From: Chamaea fasciata
Taxonomy: Eukaryota; Chordata; Aves; Passeriformes; Sylviidae
Assembly: GCA_029207755.1 (NCBI GenBank)
Contig: JARCOQ010000002.1
Coordinates: 115,330,375-115,394,374 of the forward strand
Reading direction: 5' to 3'
Length of the DNA stretch: 64,000 bases
Shown here piece after piece: positions 10,816-21,864 of this stretch. The notes under the pieces are model-generated. The model was not told the origin of the DNA, did not search any database, and saw only the letters and a program-made list of their open reading frames with translations. Every line of letters begins with the position of its first letter. Positions within the stretch are counted from its first letter, which is position 1. The translations under genes and the position numbers were made by a program.

Positions 10816-11318
10816 TGCTTTTGAGGATCCCAAAATCCCTGAGGTTGTAAAAGAGCTCCAAAATCATCGAGCCCCAGCTGTGCCCACCTTGTCACCCTGA
10901 GTGCCACCTCCAGGTGCCACCTGCAGGGACGGGCGCTCCAAAGCTCCCTGGGCAGCCCCTGCCAAGGCCTGAGCACCCTTTCCATGGGGAAATTCCTGCT
11001 GCTGGCCAAGCTGAGCCTCCCCTGGGCCAGCCTGAGGCCGTTCCCTCTCCTGCTGTCCCTGTTCCCTGGGAGCAGAGCCCGACCCCCCCGGCTGTCCCCT
11101 CCTGGCAGGGACTTGTGCAGAGCCACCAGGTCCCCCCTGAGCCTCCTTTTCTCCAGGCTCAGCCCCTTGCCCAGCTCCCTCAGCCCCTCCTGGGGCTCCA
11201 GCCCCTTCCCCAGCTCCCTGCCCTGCCCTGGACACGCTCCAGCTCCTCAAGGTCACTCCTGCAGGAGCCACAACTGGACACAGCCCTGGAGGAGCCTCTC
11301 AGTGCCCCAGCACAGGAG
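10816..11318 (-). mobile_element. CR1: Longer CR1 fragment, another subfamily
   Basis: Antisense CR1 with TCCCTGAGGTTGTAAAAGAG, AGCCCCAGCTGTGCCCACC, GGGACTTGTGCAGAGCCACC and CTCAGCCCCTTGCCCAGCTC. This is the subfamily also seen sense at 19.4 and 23.9 kb. The Pro/Leu/Ser-rich plus-strand frame of 187 codons is a known type of artefact from such GC-rich CR1 tracts. Confidence 0.88.
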
Positions 11319-12045
11319 ACCAAATCTCACGTATTAAAAATCAAACGCTGCCCAAATCCCAGTGAGATGACTTTTCTGAGGACCTGTTTTGACAGTAATT
11401 ACGGCACAGCTTTAAAAAAAAAAAAAATTCAGATTGGCATTAACAGTGGCACAGCAACCCTTGGATGCCTTCCCTGAGGCCGGAATCGAGAACAATTCCA
11501 TTTATCCCTCTCCTCCGAGCTATGCCAGCCACGCTGAGGGCACATTTCAACACAGATTTATTGGGAGGCTGCAGGAACAGCTGAGGTGCACGGGCCTGTG
11601 GTGGATGGAGCAATTCCAACAACCCTTCCCCACTTTTTTTGGGATACATGGCTTTGCTGGCGGATATGGAAGTGGCCTGGGAGAAGAGAGGTTCATCCTC
11701 TTGCTTGAGTGTAGCAGAGACCCAGGTGGCTCAGCCTTCTCCTTGAAAATTCAGGGTGAAAACTCCTTGAAAAATCAAGCGTTCCTCGGGAATTCAAGGT
11801 GGTCAGACCTTGAATAAATCCCATTCCCCGTTCTATTTCCAGCTGCCCATTGGCAAATCCGAGCCAGGAGTGACAGGAGCCACTCGAGCTTTTCCCTTGC
11901 ATCATCTTGCAGGCAGGAGGTGACAAAAGCAGCCCAACTGTTCCTTGTCCCTCAGCTGTGCCCTGGCCTGTCCATCCCAACCCGTGCCATTCCTGCCCCG
12001 ACCTGCTGAGTGCCAGGAAGAGAGGAATAAAAAATGCAACAACGT
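11319..12045. other. Unique sequence, no gene seen
   Basis: Single-copy sequence with a 13-A run near 11416. No convincing exon. Frames of 127 codons or less overlap on both strands. Confidence 0.6.
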
Positions 12046-12135
12046 GCAGAGAATCAGGGAATTGTAGAATGGTTTGGATTGGATCATCTGATTCCATGGG
12101 CAGGGATGGATCAGCTTGCCCAGGGCCCCAAATAG
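12046..12135 (-). mobile_element. CR1: CR1 3' tip
   Basis: GAGAATCAGGGAATTGTAGA then ATGGTTTGGATTGGATCATC and CCATGGGCAGGGATGGATCA form the antisense CR1 terminus, truncated after about 80 bases. Confidence 0.75.
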
Positions 12136-12594
12136 AGATTTCAGGCTCTGATTTTTGTCCTCTGAGCATCCAGGGATTTGAGATCCTTCAGGAAGAGTCT
12201 CTATCCCAGGTGCCAGGACAGACAGTAAGAAATGAGAGGATCTGATGTCCCGCCACAGAACTCATCCCTGCAGCGGCCTGGTTCCAACATTCCTCTATGC
12301 CTCCTCTCCAACCCGATGGCGTTTCAAGCAAATAATAAATCATAATAAATCCTTCATCCTGAGGGATGAGGCAGCTCCCATCTCTTCCCCCTGCGACAGG
12401 GAGCAGCTCCATGATTCCATAATAATCCTTTGTCCTGCCTGTCGGGACGTGGCAGATATTTCCTCACAGGTAACTCAGCGCTTCACACATCTCCTTTTCA
12501 TCCCGATTGAAAAATCCTTTCCCGTGGTGCCAAACTTGAACTTGGGGCGTTTGCCTTCCCCTAGGTGAATGTGCCACCGGGTCCTGGAATTCTG
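12136..12594. other. Unique sequence, no gene seen
   Basis: Single-copy sequence with no repeat or gene that I can support. Confidence 0.6.
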
Positions 12595-12725
12595 CTCCCT
12601 GAATTCGCTTTTTTGGGGGGCGGGGACGGGGCGAAAGTGAAGCCGAAACTCGGCGCCGCCGGCCCGAGCTCCCTCTGCCGGCGCCGCTCCCGCAGCTCCC
12701 GCCCGCGTCCCTCCCGAAGTTGTGA
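12595..12725. other. Short CpG-rich patch
   Basis: A dense CpG cluster: GGGGCGGGGACGGGGCGAAA, GCCGAAACTCGGCGCCGCCG and GCCGGCGCCGCTCCCGC. It includes GC-box (GGGGCGGGG) motifs. The patch is only about 130 bases, sits next to another GC-rich repeat and has no adjacent exon, so promoter function is speculative. Confidence 0.45.
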
Positions 12726-12784
12726 ATTTTATTTACATTTCTTCCCTGATTTCAGGATTTGCATTGGAATAATTTCGGCAGGCT

Positions 12785-12945
12785 GTGGTCCTTTTCACCG
12801 CCCCTCATTTCATCTCAGTCCGTTTGGTTGTAATCACTCCATTTCCTAAAATTCCTGGATTTTTTCCCCCCCCCCAGTTGCACTATTTTGGATCACATCT
12901 CCTTTCCAGAGCGTTTGTTAGATTTGGTTCTCTGATTTCAAGATT
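12785..12945 (+). repeat. Unnamed interspersed repeat, copy 1
   Basis: Matches 63494-63650 in the same orientation: GTCCTTTTCACCGCCCCTCA versus GTCCTTTTCACTGCACCTCA, then ATTTCATCTCAGTCC versus ATTTCACCTCAGTCC, and later GATCACATCTCC and TCTGATTTCAAG in both. It does not contain CR1 blocks. Confidence 0.8.
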
Positions 12946-12989
12946 TCATTCCCTTTCCCTAAAGGAAGAATTTCCTTTCTTTCCCGCCG

Positions 12990-13275
12990 GGATCCTGCCC
13001 AGACCTCTCCTGGATTCTGCCCAGATTCTGCCCAGATCCTGCCTGGATCTTTCCCGGATCGCTCCCGGATCCCTCCCGGATCTCTACCGGATCCCTTTTG
13101 GATCCCGCCCGCATCCCTCCCGGATCCTTCTCGGATCTCGCTCAGATCCCGCCTGAATCCCGCCCGGATCCCTTTTGGATTCCTCCCGGGTCCCTCCCTC
13201 ATGCTGCCCGGATCCCTCCCGCATCTCTCTCGGATCCCTCCCGAATCCTTCCCGGATCCTGCCCCGATCCCGCTG
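12990..13275. repeat. 11-bp GGATCCCTCCC minisatellite
   Basis: About 26 tandem units of an 11-base motif GGATCCCTCCC with variants (GGATCCCGCCC, GGATCCTTCTC, GGATCCCTTTT, AGATCCCGCCT). The spacing of GGAT cores is exactly 11 across nearly the whole tract. All frames on both strands are open for long distances, giving spurious Ser/Pro/Asp/Arg/Gly-rich frames. Confidence 0.95.
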
Positions 13276-13696
13276 CTCCATCCCGGCTCGGGAGCCCGCC
13301 CAGGCTCGCCGGGCTGGCTGGCAGGTGGACTCTTTGTTGGGTTGTTTTTATGGGAGTGGAAAGCATCCAGCTCCAGAGCGGGAAAAGGTTTGTCCCAATC
13401 CAGGCAAAAAAAAAAAAAGTTGGCGGCAGGATCTGGAAGAGCCGGGAAACAAAAAAACAACAACAACAACAAAAAAATTTAAAAATTCCTTAATTGAGGA
13501 TTGAGCCAAGCTCAAAGGCTGGGAGTGAAGTGCCCTCAGTTCCCTGTTCTTGCTGCTCAGAATTGCTCTGGGGTTTTGGTGGGAGGTTTTTTTGTTTTTC
13601 CAGGAAGTTCTTTTGGGGAAAAAAAATCCCAATTTCCCGGGTAAGGTGTGTTGCTGGAACTGCCAAATCCTCTTGCACCACGAGAGGCTTTTTGGG
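13276..13696. other. Unique sequence, no gene seen
   Basis: Contains an A run and CAA repeats at 13406-13478. No gene supported. Confidence 0.55.
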
Positions 13697-14047
13697 CCTG
13701 TTCAGGCTGGAGAGGAGAAGCTCCAGGGAGAGCTCCGAGGCCCTGCCAGGGCTAAAGGGGCTCCAGGAGAGCTGCAGAGGGACTGGGGACAAGGGATGGA
13801 GGGACAGGACACAGGGAATGGCTTCAGAGTAGGATTGGATGGGATCTTGGGAATCAAGAATTGTTCCCTGGAAGGGTGAGGAGGAGCTGGGATGGAATTC
13901 CCAGATTTGCTGTGGCTGCCCCTGGATCCCTGGCAGTGCCCAAGGCCAGGTTGGACACAGGGGACAGTGGGAGGTGTCCCTGCCACAGCAGGGGTGGCAC
14001 TGGAAGATCTCCGAGGTCCCTTCCACCCCAAACCATTCCGGGATTCT
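13697..14047 (+). mobile_element. CR1: CR1 LINE 3' end
   Basis: Sense CR1 starting in GTTCAGGCTGGAGAGGAGAA, through GGACAGGACACAGGGAATGG, CCAGATTTGCTGTGGCTGCC and GGAAGATCTCCGAGGTCCCT. It ends at CCAAACCATTCCGGGATTC. It belongs to the same recent-looking group as 40.4, 51.2 and 58.8 kb. Confidence 0.95.
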
Positions 14048-15017
14048 TTAAGCCTCTGGTTCAGCAAACTGACTTTTTAGAAAAGGAAAATGAAATGCAC
14101 CCAACCCCCAGAGCTCCCACCAACTCCAGAGGGAAGCCAGGATGCCCTGGAAGTGTTTCCACAAGAAATTCAGGCGGTGACAGGACTCAGCTTCCAGAGC
14201 TGCAATAAAATGAAACAATCCAAGTGGATTAAGCACCTATTTTTTTTTTTTTTCCTCCAGGAGTTCCCACTTCATGGAGCAGTAATTGAATTTTCTCCTC
14301 TCTTCTTCATTATCACAGCCAGAGACAAAACTTGCAGTTCATTGTTGGTTTAGGCCTTTCATTTTTAATTTTTTTTTTTCCTTCTTCTCTTGGAGAGGGA
14401 GAAGACAAAGGAATTATGCTGAGGAAGGATTGTATCAGTGGACCCTATGGAAAACCAAGATTTCCTGTGATTTTCCAACACTCCTTAGAGGCTGCCATCA
14501 TAGAGATTCCAAATTAAAATGGGACCTTTTAAATCTCTCCTTTTTTACCCATTTTCTAAAAACAAACAACAACAAAAAAAAAGTTGGGACTTTAAAATCT
14601 CCCCCTTTTTCCCCCCCCTTTTTTCTTGAAAAAATAAATGTCATTTCAGTGCTCTTTCTCTAGGCAGGGGTCTTCCCTCCAGCTGATTCCCAGTGTTTTC
14701 CAGGATGAGCTCCACATCCTGCTGCCTTCACAGCAGCCTCAAACCCAGGTCTGAATTCCTATGGAATAAGCAGCAATGAAGTCGCTATCAAAATAGGCAG
14801 GGGGGGGGGAAAAAAACCCAACCAAACCTCAAACAAGCAAACAAGAGGAGTTGATCTAACTCATCAAAGGACCTTTTTTGGAGCATCAGGGCTGGTGAAT
14901 CACCAGTTTTTCCCTCCCTCAGCAACTCCATCCTTGCCTGGAGCCCCGGGGAGGGCAGGTGGAGTGGGAAGGGCATGACTTCAGCAAGTTTAAAAAAAAA
15001 AAAAAGAACAACCCTTC

Positions 15018-15018
<1 letters not shown>
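14048..15018. other. Unique sequence with T, C and G runs
   Basis: Single-copy sequence with several homopolymer runs (T at 14242-14253, G at 14801-14809). No gene supported. Confidence 0.6.

Positions 15019-15057
<39 letters not shown>
15019..15057 (+). repeat. Poly(A), 39 bases
   Basis: An uninterrupted run of 39 A, preceded by a second A run at about 14992-15005. It could be the tail of a retroposed sequence, but the upstream sequence is not one I recognise. Confidence 0.95.
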
Positions 15058-15059
<2 letters not shown>

Positions 15060-15330
15060 AAGGCAGAAAGTCGACATCACCCCAGTCATGTGATGCCGAA
15101 GGACCAATGGAGGCAGGTCCTGGAAAGGGGAACAGTTAAATTTGTAATTTGGGTTGTGTGAAACACTTCTTTGGGCCTCATAAACAACCACAGAACCACA
15201 AGTTGGGTACGGAGGCAGTCACCCAAGAGCGGGTCCGGGATATTGGTCAGCAGGGAGGGCAAATCGTTGTGCCTGCAAACCACAGGGTTTCGGAGGGTGG
15301 TAAGCATCATCAACCACAACCAAGCCGCTG
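15058..15330. other. Unique block, possibly conserved
   Basis: Balanced-composition sequence between poly(A) and T-rich tracts. A minus-strand frame of 77 codons (15086-15319) lies across it, and minus-strand TTTGCAG and CCTTTCCAG resemble splice acceptors. No protein family is recognisable. I list it as a candidate conserved element or small exon only. Confidence 0.25.
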
Positions 15331-16137
15331 TATTTTTTTTATTTTTCTTTTTCCTTCTCTCCCCCCCTCTCCTTTTTTGTTGGTTTTTTTTTTTTTTTTA
15401 AAGAGAAAGAATTTCAGAGTCCTTTGAGCAAAAGTAGCTGAGGATCCGCTCCCGATGGAGCCGAGAGGGATGGCTGGGAGGAGGGTGGTGGCAATGACCA
15501 ATCTTCATTTCTCGCTCCCCAAGGTGGAAGAAACCCCAAATTCCCTCCCAGCGAAGAGAGAGTGAGTTTTAAAGAGGAAACAATGGCTTCGAACAGCATA
15601 TTTGAGTCACTTCCTTCTTACCAGCACTTCTTGAGAGGTAAGTGCCATTCAGAATTTTCTAAGGAGATGTTTTTGCTTTCCTACGTTTCACAAAGTGCAT
15701 GTTTGGAGAGGATCTGGGCACTTCCTTGTAGTACACGGGGGTTTTCGGGTTTTTTTCCACTTCATTTTCCTTCGAGTTGATATCTGAGCTGGCAGAAATA
15801 TCATCTCGTTGCTTATCAGTTCAAGAGATTGCAACAAGGACTCGTTTAAGCTCTTCAAACAACCATTGCATGCTCGTGGGTTTTGCTCTTCCAAAAATCC
15901 CGGTGGGATTACTCGGGTAACTCCTGGGAATTACTGCAGGTACAAGAGTGGCAGCACAGGGCTTTTTTCTGGTCCTTTTTTTTTGGCGGGGTGGTGGGGG
16001 GTGCTTTTTTGAGCAGCTGCCGTGACAAATGACAGTGCAAGAGGAGGGAGCAGCAGAGCAGGGTTTAGGTTGGGTTTAAGGCTCAGGAAAAAAAAAAAAA
16101 AAACAAAACACCCCAAAAAACCCGCTTAAAGGAACCT
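15331..16137. other. Unique sequence, no gene seen
   Basis: Single-copy sequence with T runs at 15331-15400 and an A run near 16088-16103. No gene supported. Confidence 0.55.
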
Positions 16138-16233
16138 GCTGAAAGTTTGGCTGAAAGTTTGGCTGAAAGTTTGGCTGAAAGTTTGGCTGAAAGTTTGGCT
16201 GAAAGTTTGGCTGAAAGTTTGGCTGAAAGTTTG
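16138..16233. repeat. Perfect 12-bp minisatellite, eight copies
   Basis: Eight back-to-back identical copies of GCTGAAAGTTTG, 96 bases in all. The lack of substitutions suggests recent expansion. A partial GCTGA follows. Confidence 0.98.
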
Positions 16234-17459
16234 CTGAGACTCACGTGGCTCAGGGAAAGGAGTGCTGGGGATGGAGACTGGGAGGCTCAGAGGATGCTCG
16301 GAGGGCTGAAGGAGGGGAACTGAAGGGCTTCACCCGGCAAATCTGTGTCCTTGTCAGCAGCGACCGAAGGGGTTGTAACGTTCCCCTCGGTGTTCTCACC
16401 GCCCCCTGTGCAGCTGATGCTTTTACTCACGGCTCGTTCACCCAGCTCAGCCGGGCACTGGCACGGGAAACTTCTCAGCTTCCTGGGAATTATCTCCTGG
16501 AGCTGAACTTTTCCCCTGGCCACACGCCGGCCCGTCCTGTCCCCACGTGGGTGACAAGGACACGGAGCCTGTCCCAGCCCAGGCACTTGAGAAGCTGCTC
16601 ACAGCCCCAGCCTCGGCTGCTGTGAGTCAGGAGCTGATTCCCATTAATCACGGGGAACGTGGAATGCTGCTCCCAGCTGCTGCTGTGTCACCACGGGCGG
16701 CAGCTCCTGAGGGTCACAGCTCAGCCTGCCCAAATCCTACCCAGCTCCGCCGTTCAAATTGGTTTTTCCCCCCCCCTCCCTTCTCCTCATATCCCAAGTT
16801 TTTCTCCCTCTTTTTTTTTTTTTTTTTTTTTCCTGGCACTGCAGCCCGTGAGTCAGCAGCGCCTTCTTCTTTGCCTGGGTGGGGGAGATGCTGAAGGGTG
16901 AGCAGGAGGTGCCCGAGGGCTGACACTGCTCAGCACCCCAAGCAGGGAAAGGAAGCAATTCCGGCTGAAATAACAAGCAGGATCTTCCTGCAACTCGTCA
17001 GCTTTTCTTTTATTTATTTATTTTTTAATTTAATTGCGTTTTTGGGTTTTTTTTTTTAGCTCAGCAACTGCTGGGTGTTTAACCTGTAGCACGGGAAGGG
17101 TTCTTGGGGAAATTTTGTGCGTCTGATAACGAGCAGAGGGAGCCTGGTGGGGCTGTGCTTGTGCAGGGATGGAGAGCAGGGGTCGTGTGCTTGGCAGGAA
17201 CCCAGAAAAAAAAAAATAAAAAATTTGAGAGCAGTTGGTTGAAAACCCAAGGGCTGACTTGTCCAGAAAAAGGAGGAGTTTCATGAAAGCTGCTTAATCC
17301 AGCAAGAGATTCAGCTCAACACCCCACAATGGGGTTTATTTTCGTCCTTACTCCTCATTCCTTTGGCATTAATGTTGTCCCAGCGCCGGTATTTCATTTT
17401 CTTTGGGGAATGGGACGCAAGCAGTGCTAGGCTGGAAGTTACCTGGGTATCTTAGGAAC
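16234..17459. other. GC-moderate unique sequence, no gene seen
   Basis: Includes C/T-rich tracts at 16769-16831. A 126-codon frame (16245-16625) and overlapping antisense frames show no domain. No gene supported. Confidence 0.55.
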
Positions 17460-17590
17460 ATCTGGAATGTTCTGGGTCAGGCTGGACCAGGCTTGGATTA
17501 ACCTGGGATAGTGGCAGGTGTCCCTGCCCCTGGCAGGGGGAGGAATGACATGATCCCTAAGCTCCCTTCCACCTCAAATCATTCCTTGTT
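17460..17590 (+). mobile_element. CR1: CR1 3' fragment
   Basis: AACCTGGGATAGTGGCAGGT, GTCCCTGCCCCTGGCAGGGG and GCTCCCTTCCACCTCAAATC followed by ATTCCTTG form a sense CR1 end. Confidence 0.82.
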
Positions 17591-18960
17591 TTTATATTTC
17601 TATGAATTTTTCTCGTCAGTTTTGGCAGCCCAGGATCAGATCCTGGTTTCCTGCAGAACCTTGGGTAAAAGAGGTTTTTCCTGCAGAAAACCTCAGCTTC
17701 AAACTTCAAATCTATAGAAAACGTAAGGGCGGAAATTACAGATAGAAAGGTGCCGTGTAAGAGCAAAGTGAAAACGTAATTTCCCTCCAGTTTTCAGCGT
17801 CTGAATTGAGCATGGCAGCTTTCACCTCTACCACTGGTCATCTCGTTTTCTCTGTCCGCATTTCTGTGTAGCGGGGATACATTCATTTAAGAGCCATCCC
17901 AATTCTTGAGCAGAAATGTGCAGCGTCTCCTTATTTAAACCGCAAGCTTCATGTGAGAAGCCCAGCACGCGTCGTATTTATGGATCCAGGTTTTAAGCTC
18001 CCGATTCCGACGCAAACGGCAGAGATTTTGTGCTTTTAATCTTGTTAAAGAAAGAGTTCACTTGGAGAAAACCTCAAACCCTTCGGTTGAGCTGTAAAAC
18101 GAACGTTTCATTGTTGCAAAAGAACATTTCGGGGGGGTGTGTGTGTGTGCGTGTGCGAGCGTGGAACGGTTTTCCAGCAGTTCCCTTTTCGTTCCTTCCT
18201 TTCTCCGCTCCGACCAACTCCCAATTTCAAAATTCCTGGGGCACAGCAAAAGGAACGTTTGGGCTCGGGAGCAAGACAAACAATCATCCCTGGGGTGGGT
18301 CGTTCTCACCCTGTTTCTCAACCGGCCTTGCAGAGAAACGTCCCCGAAGCGCCTCGTTTCTGCTCTTCCCGCCAAAATTTATTGCGCTTTCTCCCCCTCG
18401 ACCGAAACCGCGAGGGAAAAGGGGAAAAGAAACCCCCAAAATTGGATTCCTCCTTTATCAGGCCAAGCAGCTCCGTGAGGAGGAAATCCATCATTCTTTT
18501 TCGGGTGAAAATTGGGAAGGGAAGAGGGGAGTGGGGAAGCAGGAGCAGGGGCAGGCAGAGGAGCTCGGCCACGTTAATGGGAGTGTGGGACAAACCACAA
18601 AGGATGTGGCCCTTGTTCTATCACACCACACCAGCTCCTCACCGAAGGGCTCAGGCTGGAATTCCCACCACATTCCAAGGAGACTTTTCGGGAAAGGGCA
18701 TCAAAATGAGGAATTTTTGTAATTTTTATTTTAATTTTTGTCGTAATCTTTATCTTATTTTTTTATAATTTTTCATTGTAATTATGAATTTTTTAAAATT
18801 ATAAATGAAATTTTCTAATTCATTTTTTATAATTCCTCATTTTGTCCTTCCTCGTTGTATCATTCCTCATTTTATAATTTCTCGTTTTACAATTTCTTAG
18901 GCTCGTGGCATAGTAACAATTTGAAATCTCCTAATTTTATATTTTATAATATTTGCCTAC
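17591..18960. other. Unique sequence, no gene seen
   Basis: The longest frame (230 codons, 18030-18722 plus) overlaps a 209-codon frame on the same strand and others in antisense. It has no domain or signal. A GT run lies at 18137-18150. I do not call a gene. Confidence 0.5.
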
Positions 18961-18965
18961 AGAAT

Positions 18966-19027
18966 TTTATATATATCTATATATCTATATCTGTATATCT
19001 ATATAGATATATCTATATATTTATATA
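18966..19027. repeat. TATATC microsatellite
   Basis: Interrupted TATATCTA repeats with a self-complementary centre (CTATATAGATATATC). Confidence 0.9.
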
Positions 19028-19383
19028 AAAATAGTTTTGCCTACCAAAGAAAACAGAACTAATCTTTTGATGCAGCTCAAAATAGCACCAAGCGTAATAT
19101 TTTCCACTTTTCCCTCATTTCTGCTGCAAGGTCTGATTCTTTCGATGTGCAAAGAAGTTTTTTACTCCTGGTTTTTGCCTCTGTGATTTTTTTTTTTTTT
19201 TAATTAACGGTGCAACATCTTCATTGTTTGTTCTCGGATGGAAATGAACGCCAGCACAGTAATTTTGTAATGTGGGAAAATAGAAAAAGTACACTGTGGG
19301 TAATTTCTTCTGAGTGCTACAGTGCCAAGGAGCACCCAGGCATTGAGAGATTCTTGCTTTGTAAATGCAAAATTAAAGGGTGG
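19028..19383. other. Unique A/T-rich sequence, no gene seen
   Basis: Single-copy sequence with a T run near 19187-19201. Nothing else identified. Confidence 0.6.
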
Positions 19384-20003
19384 CGAGTCCAAGGAAGGGC
19401 AGTGAAGCTGGGAAGGGGCTGGAAAACACAACCTGGGAGGAGCAGATGGATTGGGGGGAGCTCAACCTGGAGCAAAGGAGGCTCAGGGGGGACCTGGTGG
19501 CTCTGCACAAGTCCCTGCCAGGAGGGGCAGGGACACGAGGAGAGGAAATGGCCTCAAATTGCACCAGGGGAGGCTCAGGGTGGAGATTGGGCAAGGAAAT
19601 TTCCCTGGCACAGTGCTCAGGCCTTGGGATGAGCTGCCCAGGGAGGTTTGGAGTCACTGTGTGTGGGAGTGTTCAGGAGGAGTCTGGAGGTGGCCCTTGG
19701 GGACAGGGGTTGGCTGATGCTGGTGGCACTGGGGTGGCACTGGGTGATCCTCGGGGGCTCTTCCCACCCTGGTGATCCCACGGAATCAAAGCAAAAGGCA
19801 CCTGCACATCCACCAAACCTTCAGGGGGCCACAACTCACAATTCATCTGCTCCCAGACTCAGCACCCTGAGGGCTGTGAGGAGTCTCCAGGATGGTCCCT
19901 CCCATCCAAAGGTCAGGTTCCTACAAAGCCCAAGGGATGAGGTGGAGTTCAGGTGAGCTTTGGAGTGACAGTCTGGAGGTGGCCCTTGGGGACAGGGTTT
20001 GGC
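19384..20003 (+). mobile_element. CR1: CR1-containing duplicated segment, copy 1
   Basis: Sense CR1 (GAAGCTGGGAAGGGGCTGGA, GGACCTGGTGGCTCTGCACA, GGAGTGTTCAGGAGGAGTCT, GGCACTGGGTGATCC) up to about 19785. About 170 bases of other sequence follow (CACCTGCACATCCACCAAAC, CATCTGCTCCCAGACTC), then a second CR1-like stretch. The whole order, including the non-CR1 part, recurs at 23911-24521 with very few differences. Confidence 0.9.
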
Positions 20004-20261
20004 TGATGCTGGATGACCATGAAAGTCTCCTGGTGATTCTGGGATTCCGTGGCTCTGGGATTTTACTGTAGCCACAAAGGTCCATCCCAGGTGTCCCTCC
20101 CCACCAGAAATTAAGGATGTGGTCTTTGACCTTCAGCCGTGGAGTTATTGGAATATTTAGAGACAGGTTTTTACCAGATATTAATATTTTGAGGCAGCCT
20201 GGCAGGATCCCTCTGGAAAGCAGCAACATTGCGGGAGATCGGCTGTTCCTGTGCACCCAGA

Positions 20262-20365
20262 TCCCGAGTGTTCAGGAGGAGTCAGGATGTGACCCTTGGG
20301 GACAGGGTTTGGGGTGATGCTGGTGGCACTGGGGTGGCACTGGGTGATCCTGAAGGTCCTGAGAT
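20262..20365 (+). mobile_element. CR1: CR1 fragment
   Basis: GAGTGTTCAGGAGGAGTCAG then GATGCTGGTGGCACTGGGGT and GGCACTGGGTGATCCTGAAG repeat the 19.68-19.75 kb block of the same CR1 subfamily. Confidence 0.82.
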
Positions 20366-20436
20366 GATTTAATGGAGAAGCTCTTCCGTGCTCTGAAGTC
20401 CTCCCTGCCTGGATTGAGGGACACCTGTCCCTGAGC

Positions 20437-20592
20437 TCAGAATTTTGGATTCCTCATCCCTGGCAGTGTCCAAGGCCAGGTTGGACATTGAGGCTTGGAG
20501 CAGCCTGGAGCAGTGGGAGGTGTCCATGGCAGGGGTGGGATGAGATGATTTTTTAAGGTCCCTCCAGCCCAAACCATTCCCTGATTCTCTTT
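20437..20592 (+). mobile_element. CR1: CR1 LINE 3' end
   Basis: CTCATCCCTGGCAGTGTCCA, GGCTTGGAGCAGCCTGGAGC and GGTCCCTCCAGCCCAAACC then ATTCCCTGATTCTC. A short sense CR1 terminus. Confidence 0.9.
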
Positions 20593-21702
20593 TTCCAGCA
20601 GCATCAATTCCCTTGCCCCAGTGGATAGAGAATTTTTTCAGGCTGCCTGCCCCAAAGAGTTAATTCGTGTCAGCGTTATAAACCCCTGACTGCAGCTCGT
20701 GAATAGGAAATTGAACTAAAGCTCATAAAAAAACCTTGGCTCACAAGTAGAAAAAAAAACCTTGCACAACGTCTGATTTTACACAGCCTGAGCTCTTTTT
20801 TGGGTTTGGTGTTTTTTTTTTTTTTTCACCGAAAGGCCTTGAGAAATGAGAAACGTTGCGAGGCCTGAGCGCAGGAAGTTAAAAAAAAAAACCCCAAAAA
20901 ACTCTGACAGAGCTGAACACGCTGCTCTGGTGAGATCAAGAGATTTTTATCCTGCGCCAAAATTATTTCACTGAGCCTCTGAGCAGCCACGCTCAGGCCT
21001 GGGATGTGTTGTGCCAAGTCTAAAAAATGATTTAGGTTCTGTCTCTGTTTTGCTTTTGCCCTTTATCACTTGGCCGTTCATTAATTAGAGATTAATTAAT
21101 TAATTTGTCGGGTTTTTTTCACCACGAGGGACAAACTCCAGCCCTGAGGTGGCTCTCTGGTGGAAAATGAAAGTATTTCCCCCACGCTGGCAGGGGGATG
21201 CAGTAAAAATAGAAAGTAAACTTCTTTTTCTTTTTTCTTTTCGTGACCAGAAGATAATCAAGATTTCGTTTGACTGCTGAGGCCTGATCCCAAAATTATC
21301 TTGAAATGCTCGGGAAGACCAGGGGCAGGGGCAAGTTTATAAAAGCGATTTTTGAAATTTGGACCTCAGAATAAAGAATGAGTGTCTCAGTCATGCTGTT
21401 ATTTGAGAGGGGGGAGTCTGCACTTAAACCAAGAGGGGCAAGGGATATTCCTGCTGCTGGATTTAGGAACGCTGGACTTGAAAAGCCGAGGAGAAACAAC
21501 CCTGAGGAAATAACGGATTTCTCCGTCATTTATCCCCAAACCAGGAGAAATATCTGACTTTGGGAGTCCCAGAGTGCCAGGCAGGAATGGGAATGGAGAA
21601 CAAGGCTGAGAGGCAGGATGGGCATTAAATTGCCATAAGACACCACTGAATCCGAGGCTTCAACGGAATCCTAAAAACTCCTGGATTTGCCCGTACATGC
21701 AG
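20593..21702. other. Unique sequence, no gene seen
   Basis: Mixed single-copy sequence with T and A runs (20811-20826, 20880-20891) and TAATTAAT near 21090-21102. No gene supported. Confidence 0.6.
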
Positions 21703-21765
21703 AGTGTCATGGAAGCGTTTAGGTTGGAAAAGCCCTCTGAGATCATAAATTCTTAAACAATTTCT
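21703..21765 (-). mobile_element. CR1: CR1 3' tip
   Basis: AGTGTCATGGAAGCGTTTAG then GTTGGAAAAGCCCTCTGAGA matches the antisense terminus of the same CR1 subgroup seen at 31285. Confidence 0.7.
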
Positions 21766-21864
21766 TAATAAATACCAGCCAAGTTGAGGGGGGGGGGAAC
21801 CCAAGCAAACAAGAAACAAAAGCAACCAAACAACAAAAACGACGACAACAAAAAAAAAACCTCA

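Noticed and set aside
10914..11477. 187-codon Pro/Leu-rich frame
   Set aside because: Antisense to CR1, a known source of false GC-rich frames.
15019..15057. Processed pseudogene tail
   Set aside because: A long poly(A) is present, but no recognisable mRNA-derived sequence lies upstream and no target-site duplication was found.
18030..18768. 230- and 209-codon overlapping plus-strand frames
   Set aside because: Two same-strand frames overlap almost fully with antisense frames too; no domain, and low-complexity ends.
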